Assembly: GCA_030248295.1 (NCBI GenBank)
Contig: JASANH010000986.1
Span: forward strand, 310,001-374,000
From: Mesodorylaimus sp. YZB2_4
Taxonomy: Eukaryota; Nematoda; Enoplea; Dorylaimida; Dorylaimidae
Reading direction: 5' to 3'
Length of the DNA: 64,000 bases
Positions 1 to 12,396 of the stretch are shown one piece after another. Below the pieces are notes generated by a model. The model saw nothing but the letters and a program-made list of their open reading frames with translations, made no database searches and had not been told where the DNA came from. Every line of letters begins with the position of its first letter. The stretch's first letter is position 1. The position numbers and the translations under genes are program-made.

Positions 1-660
1 CTTGTTCTGACACGCGGAAAGCCCAAAGAGCGTGGACCTAGGCAAGAAGAGCATTTATGCTGCTTGACGCGACTTCATCAGCGAGCAGACGTCCGAGGAT
101 CTTCACTTAGACCTGCAGATGCGCAGTGTATTCATATGTTAAACGTAGGCATTCAATAATTAGCACAAGCCATGAGATAGGGTTGGTGTGGTGCTCAAAG
201 TGTTAAAGGGGTAAAATTGTTGATGCAGTTATTACCACTTGAGCCATTGAGGGACTTTTCTTTCCGCTGTGCGCCCAACGGGTCGATGACAAAGTGGGTT
301 AGGGTTTGTGCTTGATTTATGACGCAAGCTATCTTCCTCACGTGCTACTAATAGCAAATGAGGGAGGATGCAGGAAGAACATCTTTTTCAATTTACCTCG
401 TTGTGCTGGCTTCGAAGATAGCGCAGACGCCTCTATAAGTCAGCCAGTGAACTGAAAGATGGCAGTAGTTTCGATTCGGTAGTCGGATGACGTCAACGGC
501 GTTTTACTGGCATTTCGTAGATGGCCTACAGGGTTTATTCGTGGGATAGTATCGTGGCAGGTGCTTGGATTGAATTTTCGGAGCCCGACTCGCTCTGCTC
601 GGTTGATTCTTGACGTCATCAACGATGCTCCTATCAACACCGGTCATGCCGTCCTCGTAG

Positions 661-3600
661 TCTGTGATTTTTGACTCCAAGCCACTCGTAGATAGCATTA
701 TTCGAAAAAACGCTCTGAAATGTGACGATTTCTTTTCTAAAAGATGCAAATCCATCAAAGAGCTACAAGAAAATGGTAGGTACGCGCAAAGCGGTTACGT
801 TGCCAGCATGAGATGGGTCGCAATGGTAGCACAAAGAATGCCAGAATGATACAGTACAGCGGAGTATGGGAGGTTGAGAACTAATGGGATAGGGGGCGCC
901 TTGTCTATCGTGCTGTACTTACAACAGGTTTTTGTCTTTCAGAGTTGTGTCGTCGTTGCCTGTGCCATCTCAACATTTACTGGTCCTATTGATCGGCACA
1001 TTCCGCCTGATCGCTGATGCTGCGGAGACGTGTGGTATGCGCATGTCTCCTGATGCCATCGGAGTCTCGGTCGCGCCATCTTTGTTTCATTCGTGTATTC
1101 ACGACGGACAGAGGGTAAGCGGGCTCGAGCTTATGTTGTCTTATGCTATTGCATCATTCATCGTTTTAGGCTAAAATGGAAGATATTGCTCGGTTTCATA
1201 TGGCTTCTAAGGTGCTCAGTTTTTTGGTTCAAAGTTTCGGATTCACAAATCTTTTTCCGAGGGAGAATTATGAATTTTATGCTCGAATTACCGGCCGAAC
1301 GTTGCGAGTGGATGAAAACTGGCATTTCACATTCCAATATCCCTCAAGTAAGTCGCACGCTTCGATGATTTTGGGGAGATGGTAAACTTGACGGAAGCAG
1401 GAATTGATGCGCCTTCGACTGCCCATCTGTCTGCATCAACGGACCTCTATGTAGTCCTTTATTTGGTCCGTCTTGAATGGACGGGCTGGGCGTAGTTGTA
1501 CTGGTACCTAGCGCCATACGACTGGCCCGTATTTTTCTTGGACCAGGACCGAAACATCTGGTTTCGGTCAATTAATGGAGCACAAAAGCGGACGACTGGT
1601 GCGGTATAGTTCTGAGTAGAGTGGAGGAAAGGGGAAAGGATGTAAATCTTTTATGGGGCGGGCGACTAAATTAGCATCGTTGGAGAATGAGAATACAGGG
1701 CCTAAGGGGAGACATGGGCGTAAAATAAGCGTAATACTGGCACGTATAAACCAACTTGGCTTGATTAGAGCTTGTAACGAGGAGAGCTTATCAAAGCTGT
1801 AGCGTTCAAGTTCTTGTCATTCTGGAAACGTCGAGCTTTGACGTCATCAGCCATGACTACTCGCCTACATTGTTGGCGAGTATTTGACCTTTTCCTGGCA
1901 TTTCATAATGTAATATCGATCGAAGAAGACGAAGTAACTGGGCTTTCCTTCTGCTCCCCATTCACATTCTTAGGCCAATGAATGAAGTGGCCACGAGGTC
2001 TGTCGTCTCGCGCGCTCTAAGATTAGAAATAAATCAAGTTAGGCGCAGCACTAGGTGCAAGTATGAAAAGGAGTAAATTGATCGAGGGACCGACTACGCA
2101 TCATATTTCTTCTCTGTTCTATCCTCCATGGCCTATTCACCTCGAGAGTTACTCTACAGGTGAACAAGCTAGTTTGAGCCATGGTACTGTGCGTTAGGTT
2201 TGAGCAGATTTGGCAGTCATAGGTTGCATACGTTGGATTAGACTGATTGAAGCATTGGGGTGGGGGGCCAGTCATCATGAGTGAAACGGACACGGCGAAT
2301 GTAGGCAGTGCTGCGGTCGTGGAGATAAAGGTCATCCGGTATTGATTGAGAGTTCTGAGAACTGAGGACAAGGAGAGAATGCTGGGGCGCAAAGAGCGAA
2401 CTTTATTCCGCACCGCGCGCTTATTATGGGATGTCCATTTTATATTGATTATTGGGGTGGGGAAATCGTAGCGTTTAGTGCTTGACTGCTCTTTGCCAGA
2501 AGTCTTCTAGGAACCCTGAGGCAAAATTAGTAGAGGCTAGTTTTGAGAACCCGAAATTATGAGAAGAACCTGCGTATGATGTTGCCACTTGGGTTAGATT
2601 GAATGACGAGGCTGTCTCGGCGGATGATTGACTATATTCAAGGCGAATGTTGGCCGTCCATCTGTTCGGCCGTGGCGAAACAGCCGGTTGCTTAGCGGGT
2701 GGTCAGAGAACAGGGCCGAGTGAATAAACAAGGATTGACAATGTGCGAGCCACGCGCGGTTCGTGAATCGAGTCATCCAAACAAACAAACTGGCTGATCT
2801 TGAGGAAGGAATTTAGTGTTTGATTTGAGCGAACATATCAAATTTCGTTTGGTCATAAGGGCCTAATACGTTTGTTTTCTTTCCAGGGGCTTTCAGCCAA
2901 CCGGACGTTGTTGTGACGCCGGAACACGATTGTACGGCGGAGGAACCATTTCGACGATTGGCCAATAGTGCGGAATTGGCGGTAGGTGATTGAATAGTTT
3001 AGCCATTTCTTATCCGTATTTGGAAGTTGCTTCTTTTCAGACGACGGCAGTCTCGTTGGACGAGCTGAAACGGATAAACAAATTGGCCGAGAGTACGAAG
3101 TCGCTGTCCTATTTAGAATGGGTGCACGAGCGGCAGACGCAGCGCATGCAAAGTCGAAGCGAATGGTACGTTACTGCGAGCTCTCGTGGTGGTTGTGCTA
3201 GTCCGACACCGTCGTCGGCAAATGTCATTCCAGCGTCCGCACGCTAAAAGGGGGGGTAGTCGCCGTGATTTATTTGAGTTTGTAAATACATGTCTCAAAG
3301 GGCTAGCCTGAACATGAGGTTTCCAGATCTGGTCCGACGTGCATAGCTGCTTTTATGTTGGTGGTTAAGGAAGGGTCTGGGGTCAGAGGGTAAGAGGTCC
3401 TTGGGAATACTAACAGCAGGATTAGTCTTTTGAGGTAATAAAATAGCGACTGGAACTTTGACCAGGCAGAATGAATTACTTTTGGTTTGGTTTTTATTTA
3501 GTTGTTTAATATACTTACCATGCCCGTGATTTGCATTCCAGTAATGCTTATTTTGAGTTTACGGATCGTGTGCATTCGATTTTTTATTTCTCCAGCGGTT

Positions 3601-4693
3601 CACTTTACTTTCTGCCACTCGTTAACCAAACGCAGCTTTTTCCGTTTTCCTATTGTAGAATGTGTTGTGTGTGAGTGTATCGGAAGCATGCTGGCTTTTT
3701 TTTGTACAGTGACTTAGGAAGTGCTGGCCAGCGCGAGCTACCCTCATCGTTTTGTGTGTGTGCACGGTTGTGCCTGCAGTGATGGTCTGTTTTTGTGGAT
3801 TGTAAATAAATGGTGGTTATTGTGCTAGTATGTATTTAGGAATTAGAACTGCGCGGATTTAGATGAGTTAAAAGTTTTGTGTTGGAGTTGCTTTTTCGCT
3901 TGATCAAGTGCGTGTGGGTTCTTGGCTTCGGCTTTGTCTCTTCATTATGTATACTTACGTTCGCCTGATGGTTTTTGACAGGCATGGTCGTATTTACTTT
4001 GGTTTTTGCGATAAGCATGTTATGTATGTATTGAAGAAGAAGAAGAGTTTCCAGGCAAAGGGAGAGGGTAAGAGCTGAGGGGACTGTTAGCTGGGCATGC
4101 TTGCTGGCCGGCGTGTATATCGGTGTCTGTTCAGGTTCCTGTCGCCTGATCTGTCGGTGCAGAAGCAGCCATCGACGTCAACACATATCGAGTCCATGTC
4201 GGCCAATTTTCCAGACCCCTCACCATCGCACTACACTGGCGATCGTCACGGCAGTCTGCCCGCTGGTGGTGGAGCGGAGTGCGAGGATGAAGAGGGTCCA
4301 TCTTCGTCCTCGGCCAGATTGGGCCATGAGCTCCCCTCGCCATTGCATTATTATCGGTATCATAATTACAACCCTCAGCCGAGACAAAGGGCTGGCTCGG
4401 AGAGTGCCGATGTGAGGACTGTGATTGAGAACGTGCGCGTGCACTATTCGCCCCCTTCCAAACTGCATCCCCTCTCCGACTCGAATGGGCTCAATCAAAG
4501 CGAGAGCGCGCATGCCGAGGGGACTGAATCGATACGGTCGCCATCCGCCAGGTCTCCGGAGGCCATTGCCACGGCACCGTTGATTAGACGACAGAGCTGG
4601 AAAGTCCATTACGTCCGTCCTCAGGATGGCACCAGTATGAATACAGTGGCCGAGGTGGAGGTTGAACGCGGACAGGTGAAACGAGCTCAGTGA
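661..4693 (+). CDS. RhoGAP-domain protein, ARHGAP20/TAGAP-like, 5' part unresolved
   Basis: Predicted GTPase-activating-type protein acting on Rho GTPases. Exons read: 661-775 (start of the RhoGAP fold), 943/945-1114 (text LPVPSQHLLVLLIG and SVAPSLF, matching the RhoGAP helices around 'LP..N...L..L' and 'APSLL'), 1170-1347 (C-terminal helices of the domain), 2887-2981, 3041-3165 and 4135-4693. The 2887, 3041 and 4135 junctions keep phase; the last joins TG+G to give Trp across a 969-bp intron with a GTACGT donor. If that intron is retained, translation stops at 3247. The last exon adds about 186 residues rich in Ser/Pro with no domain I recognise. About 35 residues of the domain expected between exons 1 and 2 were not located; an open frame continues to 846 in exon 1 and may hold part. 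The usual GIFR arginine-finger site reads DFFS, so GAP activity is doubtful. The N-terminus probably lies upstream of the window. Confidence 0.6.
1348..2886 (+). other. Long intron of the RhoGAP gene
   Basis: This 1.5-kb stretch lies between two in-phase RhoGAP exons (A+GG joins as Arg). I see no second gene in it on either strand; open frames in it are short and lack recognisable domains. Confidence 0.5.
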
Positions 4694-5995
4694 ACCGGGC
4701 CAAGTGCTCCTACCAAATAGACCAGTCTCGCTTATTGTTAGCCGCAATATGAACTCAGCTGAATATGAAACTGCCTCGAGCACGTTTTGTGTGGCGAAGT
4801 TAGTGTTCACAGAGGTGCTGTAGCAATGCCATGTTTCGTGTGCAGTCAGGCTCTCTGGTGTGATCACCAGTGGAAGATGGACTGCGATGGACCATATCGC
4901 CGCATTAGGCACTCCAGTATGGACAGTGATATAACCAAATTGAGATTGGCACGCCAAATCCATTTCACTACGCGACGAACTTTGGCTGGTGTGGCTCATT
5001 TCTGAGCAGTCGGATAATGTGCTGCATGTGCGGTTGTCGTACCTCATCGATTTGATATCTTTATCTTATCACATCAGTGGTGATAACGAGATGCTATATC
5101 TGTGTACAGAGTAGGTTGTGTTCCCTTGTGTTCTTGTGCATATGACCTTGGTAGAAGCGGTTAGACTTGGTGTGGTTTGAATGATAGGAATGAACTAGGA
5201 TTTCGCGTCGCATTCATTACTGTACATCACTGCCAGACGACGTATCTCTAGGAAGCTTATCGTAGGCAGACTCAAGTGGCACGAAGACTAATGGCTTATG
5301 TTGGACACCCGATGCTGAGACATTCCAGTAAAGTGTTGGTTGCTGATGCTTGGCATGCTATCATTTGTTTGGGTGGACAAGAAGGGAATGAGAAGACCTA
5401 GTTTTCCCTCGAGCATGGCAAGGGTTATAGTATTCAGACCACCATCCAGAACAAGCTGAAAAGCTATCAGCAAATACTTTTTCCTCCCTAGCTTCAGCTA
5501 AGGAATCCTTAGCTGAAGTGTGTCGTTGAAGAATGAAGAGGGCCGTTTCAATAAGGCCATATGTACTGCGCTCTTGGCAAATCAACTTGCATGGAAAACG
5601 TAAAAAACCAGAAAAATGTACTACTGGCTAAAGTGAACGTACCGTGCTTGCCTTTGCGAACATGATACGCCGCTCACGCAGTCCACTCTCCTCCGAGCAC
5701 CACATCCCGCCAAACACCTTTCATCAGCATGAGTAAACATACGCAACATTCACAGGTACTGTTGCGTGTGGCATGGACCTTGTACTGTAGAAGCAGGAAG
5801 CTGCCAAGCTTATTAGAGCTCTGGCCGCTGAGAGCGTGTTTCTTGCTCGCCTGTGTTGTTTCGTGCTCACAAGTCACGCAGGTCCTGTTTTACCTCACGA
5901 CAACACACGACTTTCGACACAGCGAACGCGGACATCGCATCGATCACAGAACATGGCATCGCACTGCACAAGCCTCATCATCTCATCACTGGCCA
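4694..5995. other. Intergenic, RhoGAP to LIM gene
   Basis: Tail-to-tail gap between the RhoGAP stop and the LIM-gene stop, so it should hold both 3' UTRs. I see no supported coding exon here. Open frames at 4787-5005 and 5288-5585 have no domain and no convincing splice structure. Confidence 0.4.
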
Positions 5996-6743
5996 TCACT
6001 GCCCCTCGGCCGGCGGCGCTTCTCCTCCTTCGGCAGCTGGCGGAGCTTCTCCTCCCTCGGCGGCTGGCGGAGCTTCTCCTCCCTCGGCGGCTGGAGGCGC
6101 GGCCTCTCCTCCCTCGGCGGCTGGCGGGGCTTCTCCTCCCTCGGCGGCTGGAGGTTCGGCAGCTGGCGTGGTCTCGACTGGTTGGGCTTCGCCTTCGGCA
6201 GGAGCTGCGGCAGGTGGTGGCGGCGGCGGTGGAGGCGCTGCGGGCGCTGATTGCTGCTGCTTGGCGGCTTTCGCTGCGTTGGCCAAAGCGTCGGCGGCCG
6301 CTTTCTCTCGGATCACGCGCTCCTGTTGACATTTCACCTGGCAGTAGATTTCGCCCTTCATCAGAACTTGCTTGCCCGGTCCCATCGGCCGTTGGCATCC
6401 AGCGCATCGGAAGCACTTCTTGTGCAACGTCTTGCCTTGCGTCTAAAAGCGAAGAGACAATGGCGCAGGAGCTCAAACCAAAGAAAGCATCACTTACCGA
6501 AAGGCCGTCACCTTCAGGGATCGGCTGCTTGCAGGCATCGCACCGCGGCCGGAAGCGCTTCGTGAAGCAGGTCTTGCAGAAGACTCGGTTGTCGCGGATC
6601 TTTCCGTGATCGTCGGCGCCTAGCACCGCCTTGCAGAGACCGCACGTCAAGCAGTTGAAGTGGAACATTCGCTTTCCGAACTCGCGCGACTGGCCACTGA
6701 TCACCTTGCTGCACTTGAAGCACTTGGTCAACGCGTACGCCAT
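5996..6743 (-). CDS. Two-LIM-domain protein with repetitive Ala/Glu/Gly/Pro tail
   Basis: LIM domains are paired zinc fingers that dock other proteins, often on actin or muscle structures. There are two exons, 6498-6743 and 5996-6442, joined in phase 0 across a 55-bp intron, giving 230 residues. LIM1 covers about residues 7-70: it opens with CFKC, has a central HFNCLTCGLC and closes with FCKTC. LIM2 opens with RCDAC, is split by the intron, and continues with HKKCFRCAGC and YCQVKC. A Lys/Ala-rich linker follows, then a run of eight prolines and at least five near-identical copies of AAEGGEAPP. The LIM pair resembles CRP/CRIP-type proteins, but I cannot name an orthologue. The start is the first ATG, directly before the first LIM cysteines. 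The repeat DNA is GC-rich and could vary in copy number. Confidence 0.85.
6005..6165 (-). repeat. Coding minisatellite in the LIM protein tail
   Basis: Tandem GC-rich units of about 27-30 bp encode repeated AAEGGEAPP blocks. Neighbouring units are almost identical in DNA, with one variant unit carrying an extra Ala. All units keep the reading frame. Confidence 0.8.
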
Positions 6744-8219
6744 CTTGACTTCGACCTGGACAAATCGACAGACGCAACCGCACTCTGGCCTTCACGATCG
6801 ACGACTAAAGAGCCGCAGATGCTGACTTGTGTCTGGAGAGAGCTCTACTGGCACCGTAAACTGGGACACGTATCACAGTGTAAAGCGGGCCACAGTTTAC
6901 AAAATGGTTATTATAACACTGCAGTCACGTCACGGATGACGTACTTGGCTCATTTGCTGCATTTTGAGTCATGTTCGAAGCACATTGGCACATCGGGACT
7001 CACTTACCTCATTCGGCCACATTAGATGACTTTGAACAAGATATACCGTCTTAAAAGCCCCAGACCCTACGAAAACAGGACAACGTGCGTCATGCTGATG
7101 GACTAACGCTCAGAGCACACTGTGCCCACTAACTGATGGCTGGAAAAAAACTCCCACTCTTTTTATTATCCAAGCACAATATTTATGGCATGGCTCCTAG
7201 CGGGCACATGACAAGTCCAGGTCCATAAAGACCTACTGTTTTCCCCAAAGCTATCGTCCCTAAAGTGTTCGGGAAACCTACAGTACGTCAGCTCGGTATC
7301 AAAGTTGGCTTTGCTGTCATGCTAAGATCCTGCTGAAGCTTAAGATACTTAAATAGAAACTTGCAAGTATTCCTAGCTCCTTCACCGTCTTGCTGTTTGT
7401 CAGGTTAACCGCCTGTCAAAACAAAACTGTGGACTGAAAGGTAATCGACAGGGACCAAACACTTGCACGAAGCCAGAAATGGACGTGGTTTTGAGGATAA
7501 GGTCGTTTCATGAGACAATGCGGGATCCCTATCGCACCTACCACAGATAAATATACTGTTGGTAGCAGTCGGGCTTTAGTGCATGCGCTGACACTAATGT
7601 TAAACCGGCATGGTCTTCCCGCAGTTACGCAATTTCACTTAACTGATGCTAGTGAAAATAAGGTCAGAACTTAAATGTGGCAATGGTGAGAACGAAGCAA
7701 GTATGCATAAAAATACAAACTGTAAGGCGCGGGGGCGCATAAATATAAGCTGGCTCAGAACAATCCAGGAACAGTATTCAGAGATCATCCTTACAGATGG
7801 CTGCAGTAGGTCGGAACATGGAGTGGCAAAGTACCATCAACAGCGTCACCAAAAATCGAGCATCTGGTTCACGTCTAAAGTTTACTACCTCTCAAAATAG
7901 TCTCGGTAAACATGTAGTGCGATTGGCCCCTCAACGACTATTTTGCAAGGAACTCTCTTAGGTATTCTGCACTTTCTTGCAACATTTCTCTCGAACTTTA
8001 CAGTCTAGGAAGTCACGTGACCAGAGGAGGAGACTCCTGATTGGCTACTTCCAGATACTTTACACTGGTCGATTTCTGGAGGATCAGTTCCTCACCTGCC
8101 TCGTCATTCCTCCTTTCGCTGCCCGTCGTGAGCGCTTGTTCGAAAGTGAGCTTCCGTGTCGAAGTCGCGTCGTCGTGTGCGAGTGAGTTTGTTGATCGTC
8201 GAGTCGAAGTGTGCGAAGA
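6744..8219. other. Intergenic between divergent LIM gene and 8.2-kb gene
   Basis: Head-to-head spacer of about 1.5 kb that should contain both promoters. No exon, RNA gene or clear TATA box was identified. Open frames such as 7646-7900 have no recognisable domain. Confidence 0.4.
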
Positions 8220-9771
8220 ATGGCTGCCGTAAGTCCTCGGCCTTTCAGCCTTCTCCTCATCATAACTCGTTTCTTCATTTTCAGCCCGATCCGATCGCCA
8301 TGCACAACAAAGCGCAGTTCCTGTCGTCCCTGTTCGAGGCCCTGTCCACGGTCAAGCAGGTCCCGCCGTCGTTGCGAAGCCAAGTGTCGTACGCTCGAGC
8401 GACGTGCAAGCACTTCCTGAAACCGCATTTCCGTCTCCAACGCATCGCCCAGCAAAAGCTGCCCCTCGGCAAAGACTTCGAAAGCGGCCCGTTTGCCGCG
8501 GCCACCGATCAAGTCAAGCAAGCGTCCGACGTAAGTAGCTGCCTTGTACGAGTCGGGTCCCCGGGGTAGAAGGGCTCTCGTCCGTTTCAGCCGAAGGCGA
8601 GCCCAACGTTGCTGGCAGCCATGGGCAAAGTGGACGAGGCCGTCAAAGAATCGAAACAGCCGGTGCTGCAAGAGACCGTCGACGTGCTGCAAGAACTGGC
8701 CAAGATCATGTCGCTCCCCCAAGCCGTCCTCAAACCCGCCGTGCTCGCCTTGGTCAGCTCCGGAGTGGTGGACACGGCCGAAGTGGACGAGATCACCGCC
8801 AAGGTACCCGCCGCCACGTTCACGCCCGATCAACTCTGGGACGCCGTCGCCGATCGAATGGATGCGGCCAAGGACGGTCGAGCGGCCACCTACCGCAAGT
8901 TGGGAAAGGCGCCCCCCGTGCAGCAGAACGTGACCAAGGCCGGCTACTACCAGGTAAGCTCGTGTGCTCGGCTTTGCCTGACCGCCGCTGACGAGTTGTG
9001 GGTTTCAGATCGTGGACGTGCCGAAAGACAAGCAATTCGCCTCCATGCCCATCACGACCTCCCTGGCGGGGCACATGGCCTGCGGACCGCAACGAGCCAA
9101 CTTCACGCACCTGGACGCGGCGGGACACCCGGCGGCGAGGGCCCTGATCGAAGACCTGACCAACATCCTGCTCATCGGCACGAACGTGGCCGAACTGGAT
9201 CGAGAGAAGAGCGTGGCCATGACGTTGCGGTCGATCAACCAGCAGGACCCCATGGCCGTCTCCTTCCGGTTAGTCCCTTTGGTCATGATCTTACTCGAAA
9301 GAGCATGCTCTCATTTCAGTACCATCATCGACAAGAGCACAGCCCAGCCAGCCCCGACCTCCGGCAAGCAATCAGGCGGCACAGTCAAGTCGGCTTCCCC
9401 CGTGACGGCGTCCCCCGCCCCTGCCAGTACCAAGTCTCCCGTTGCGGCCGGTGCCCCTGGTGGCGAGATGAACTTCCTGGAGGTGTTCGAGGTAAGGACT
9501 CGGTTGGGCGAGACGAGGCTGTGTCGGCTGACGCGCATTCCCTTTTCAGAAACTGAAGCAGATGGGTCAGGGCGTGACGGTGCCGATCGAGATGCTGGAC
9601 GCCGTGTTCGCGCAGTTGGTGAGCGGCAACGTGGCCACGGCGGACGAAGTGAACCAGGCCAAGGCCCAGCTGAAGACGAAGGCCGACGACAAGGGTCAAG
9701 TCTCGTTCCCCATCATCCAAGAAGTGTTCATGAATGTGTTCGGCTCGAAGCTCGGCCAGCCCGCCAAGTGA
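8220..9771 (+). CDS. Unrecognised six-exon protein, 423 residues
   Basis: I do not recognise this family. The gene model is strong: exons 8220-8228 (only Met-Ala-Ala), 8285-8530, 8591-8953, 9009-9268, 9320-9491 and 9550-9771. All five introns are 51-60 bp with GTAAG/GTTAG donors and TTTCAG-type acceptors, and every phase matches. The protein starts with mostly helical, Ala/Gln/Val-rich sequence. A low-complexity Ser/Thr/Pro/Ala linker is encoded by exon 5. A last conserved-looking block of about 75 residues follows. No signal peptide or membrane segment is visible, so it is probably cytosolic or nuclear. The helical block near 'LKPAVLALVSSGVVDTAEV' and the C-terminal block near 'LDAVFAQLVSGNVATADEV' look like two copies of one motif. 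Codon use is strongly biased to C/G endings, unlike most neighbours, which fits high expression. Confidence 0.85.
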
Positions 9772-11039
9772 TCTGCGATCGATGATGTGCAACGGAGGTG
9801 GCTGTGCATGCAATGTGTGTCCGATGAGTGGATGTGTCTCGGGTGTCGAAAAAACTGGTGACCGAGTTGAGTTCCACACGTGCAAGCCATAGTCAGGTCA
9901 CGCTGGGGCGGTACAAGGGTTCGACCTTTTTACTGGGCGATAGCCATTCGTAAATCGTCCAACTGACCTAGCAAGCGGGGGGTGATGAGTGGCTCCTGGC
10001 AGCACTTGCTGCTCCTGCTCTGCTCGAAGTAGAGAGACGGAAGAGCTGGAGTGGCTAATAGCTGGGGCGATCTTTTGTACAGGCTAGAGTGGATAGACAT
10101 GCAGTTTCGTTGGCCTTGTTCTAATTGTAAGTGGCAGCAGGAAACTAGACCATGAGCGAGATAAGGGTTGAGCTCCTGGCTCATCCTCCAGGCATCTGTT
10201 CCTTTTTAAAATTTTTGCGGGTCAGGTATAGTGTCACCCAGTTCCCCACGGGACTTAAAACCCGTTTTGCCTATTTCCCAGCAGTAATGATATGATAAGC
10301 GATCCCGTGAGACGATATCTTTCCCTGGCAGCTTTCACTTTGACGTCTACGACCGAATCCTCCGCCCAAATCTACCAGCGTTAGAGTTTCACAAGGCTTC
10401 CTGGCAGGTGATGTACGTACAGTTCGTGACTCGAGACGGGCAGATAATATGTACGCCGTGAACCGCAGGTTTGACGACCTGCGGAGCGTGTTCTAGGTAC
10501 ATGTTGGTCAAGTTCCACAACCGACTACTGCCTTGGAAGAACGCCAAGGAGAAGAATGAGGCTAGCGAGATCTGACTCTTCTGTAGGAAAACGTCCCAGT
10601 GTTGCCTTTTTCAAGTCTTGCAAAGAAGGACGCTGGCGGAGATGCTGCTGAAGGACATCATGAAAGAGGGGTTAAAGTTCCTAGACGCGCTGAACTAGGA
10701 GTGGCACCGTCAGTAGCTGCGGTCGATCATGGCCAGGCACTGGTACACCGACACCCGTTTAACTGTAAGGAAGGCAGGCCGGGATTCGAGGTGGTCAAAC
10801 AATAATCCGAACCGAACCTCACTAGAAAAAGGAAAATGTCGACAAGAACCATCACGGAGAAACTACAGAGGCGAAGTCGAAGAGCGGCCATGGTTTCGTT
10901 GCATCTGACCTGTTGTGCGTGAAAGACATGTTGTGTGGGTGGACAAGAACGGTGTGTACACTTCCTGGGTGATATGCCAGTCCAGACCAGCTGCCATCAG
11001 CCATTACTGCATACTTGGTTGATCGGAAAGATGGTCCAG

Positions 11040-11310
11040 ATAAAGAAGATAAAGCAGTCATATTGGATACGTCAGGGTGGATCAGGCGTTTGGAGATCAT
11101 AGCAATCAGATAAATCGACCAAATCAGGCAGATCAGGTTGGATTAGGAATGGGATCTGCAATCAGAGTGGCCTGCTGACTGATCAGCTGGCTTAAGAAAA
11201 GTTGATCAAATTGATCAGGCTGGTCAGGCTGGGAAGAACAGAGGGATGGTAGGATTGATCAAATTAGAGCAGATAAGGTCAGGCCACCTCTGCGAGGCCT
11301 ATCAGGTCAG
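11040..11310. repeat. Degenerate GATCAG-rich tract
   Basis: Words of the form GATCAGG, GATCAAAT and GGTCAGG recur irregularly through about 270 bp, for example around 11080, 11128, 11180-11230 and 11250. It looks like a decayed short tandem repeat. It is also unusually rich in the GATC tetranucleotide. Confidence 0.6.
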
Positions 11311-11346
11311 ATGGGATATACTGTATATGGCATGTTAAGAAATAGT

Positions 11347-11367
11347 CACACACACACACACACACAC
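11347..11367. repeat. (CA)n microsatellite
   Basis: About ten uninterrupted CA units. Confidence 0.95.
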
Positions 11368-11724
11368 GACTGTATATGCAGTACATCGCAGTGACAAGGA
11401 CGGCCAATGGACGAGTCAACTACAACATTGACAAGATGGGTATGTACGAGCCTGGTGCTTATTGCTGATACAAGAAAAGTAACCGATACAGTATATCATA
11501 TTTTAACCAGACAATCAACAAAGTAGTGATTTATCATGAGTGCGCGCATGCACGCGACATTTCTTAATCGAGAAATAAGCACCCTCTTCATGGGATAATG
11601 CGCAAAATCTCTAAATCGCTAAATCACAACTCGCTTGCCCTCATCAACGGCAATTACCAAGAAAGAACAATGTAAGCCCGTGTTTCGAGATGATGAACTG
11701 GAAAAAATAACGAGACTGAAACTT

Positions 11725-12396
11725 TTACATAAGACTGCACTTGGCGCCGCCTTTTTTTGATCCCGACTTTTTCGAATCAGGGCTGCCAGCATCAGTCCCA
11801 TTTTCGCCCCCGGCAGTAGATTTTCCCCCACTGCCGCTCTTTTTGCTTGGTTCTTCTACACTCAAATTAAGATTGCGACGTCTCTCCAAGGTCAACAGCT
11901 GTTGAAAAAGTTCTTTGATATTGGCATCGGTTTTTGCCGATGTTTCCACAAATCCGCATCCCCATTTCTTGGCCAAGCTCTGACCCAGTTCCCTGGATAC
12001 TTCGCGATTTGATTCTTCATCCAGTTTGTTGGCTGCCAATACGACAGGGACTTCGCCGGCCTCGTCTCCTTTCACCTCTCTGATCATATCGACTATGGGT
12101 TTGAGTTCTTCCAAGGACTGTCTACTCGTGATCGAGTATACCAATACGAACGCGTGACCTTTGGCTATCGACAAACGCTGCATAGCCGGAAACTGATGAC
12201 TGCCTGTCGTATCAGTGATTTGCAAGGTGCACACATTGTTCTTGTTACAATTAATCACTTGACGATACGTGTCCTCGATTGTGGGCACGTAGCTGTCCTG
12301 AAACGTGCCCTTGACGAATCGTAATACTATCGAACTTTTGCCCACACCACCCGCTCCGAATACGGCCACTCGATAGTCGTTACTTTGCTCCGGCAT
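11725..12396 (-). CDS. DIRAS-type Ras-family GTPase
   Basis: Small GTPase of the DIRAS branch of the Ras family (C. elegans has one called drn-1), a membrane-bound signalling switch. Uninterrupted 223-residue ORF. G1 loop GAGGVGKS at residues 14-21; effector region contains [10 protein letters not shown]3 reads DTTGSHQF, the DIRAS form in which Ser replaces Ras Gln61; NKLD and ETSAK give guanine-base contacts. The C-terminal tail is rich in Ser/Gly/Lys and ends in the prenylation box CSLM. The Met at the last position fits farnesylation. Length is slightly above vertebrate DIRAS because of the tail. The ATG is preceded by TTTCAG plus nine bases, which would suit a 5' UTR intron or a trans-splice acceptor. 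Confidence 0.95.
   Translation of the reverse strand: MPEQSNDYRVAVFGAGGVGKSSIVLRFVKGTFQDSYVPTIEDTYRQVINCNKNNVCTLQITDTTGSHQFPAMQRLSIAKGHAFVLVYSITSRQSLEELKPIVDMIREVKGDEAGEVPVVLAANKLDEESNREVSRELGQSLAKKWGCGFVETSAKTDANIKELFQQLLTLERRRNLNLSVEEPSKKSGSGGKSTAGGENGTDAGSPDSKKSGSKKGGAKCSLM

Larger units (their letters stand above)
9772..11724. other. Intergenic, 8.2-kb gene to DIRAS gene
   Basis: Tail-to-tail gap. It contains a GATCAG-rich stretch and a CA microsatellite (listed separately). No exon could be supported; the open frame at 10599-10805 shows no domain. Confidence 0.4.

Noticed and set aside
4097-4693. Separate gene starting at 4097
   Set aside because: The acceptor at 4133-4134 and the matching phase with the donor at 3166 make it more likely the last exon of the RhoGAP gene.
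4220-5047. Minus-strand frame of 275 residues
   Set aside because: It is antisense to the last RhoGAP exon and shows no domain.
5853-6329. Plus-strand frames rich in GGASPPSAA
   Set aside because: They are the antisense of the repetitive tail of the LIM gene; the minus strand has the domains and splice sites.
8084-8833. Minus-strand frame of 249 residues
   Set aside because: It is antisense to two exons and an intron of the 8.2-kb gene; the plus strand has phased splice sites.
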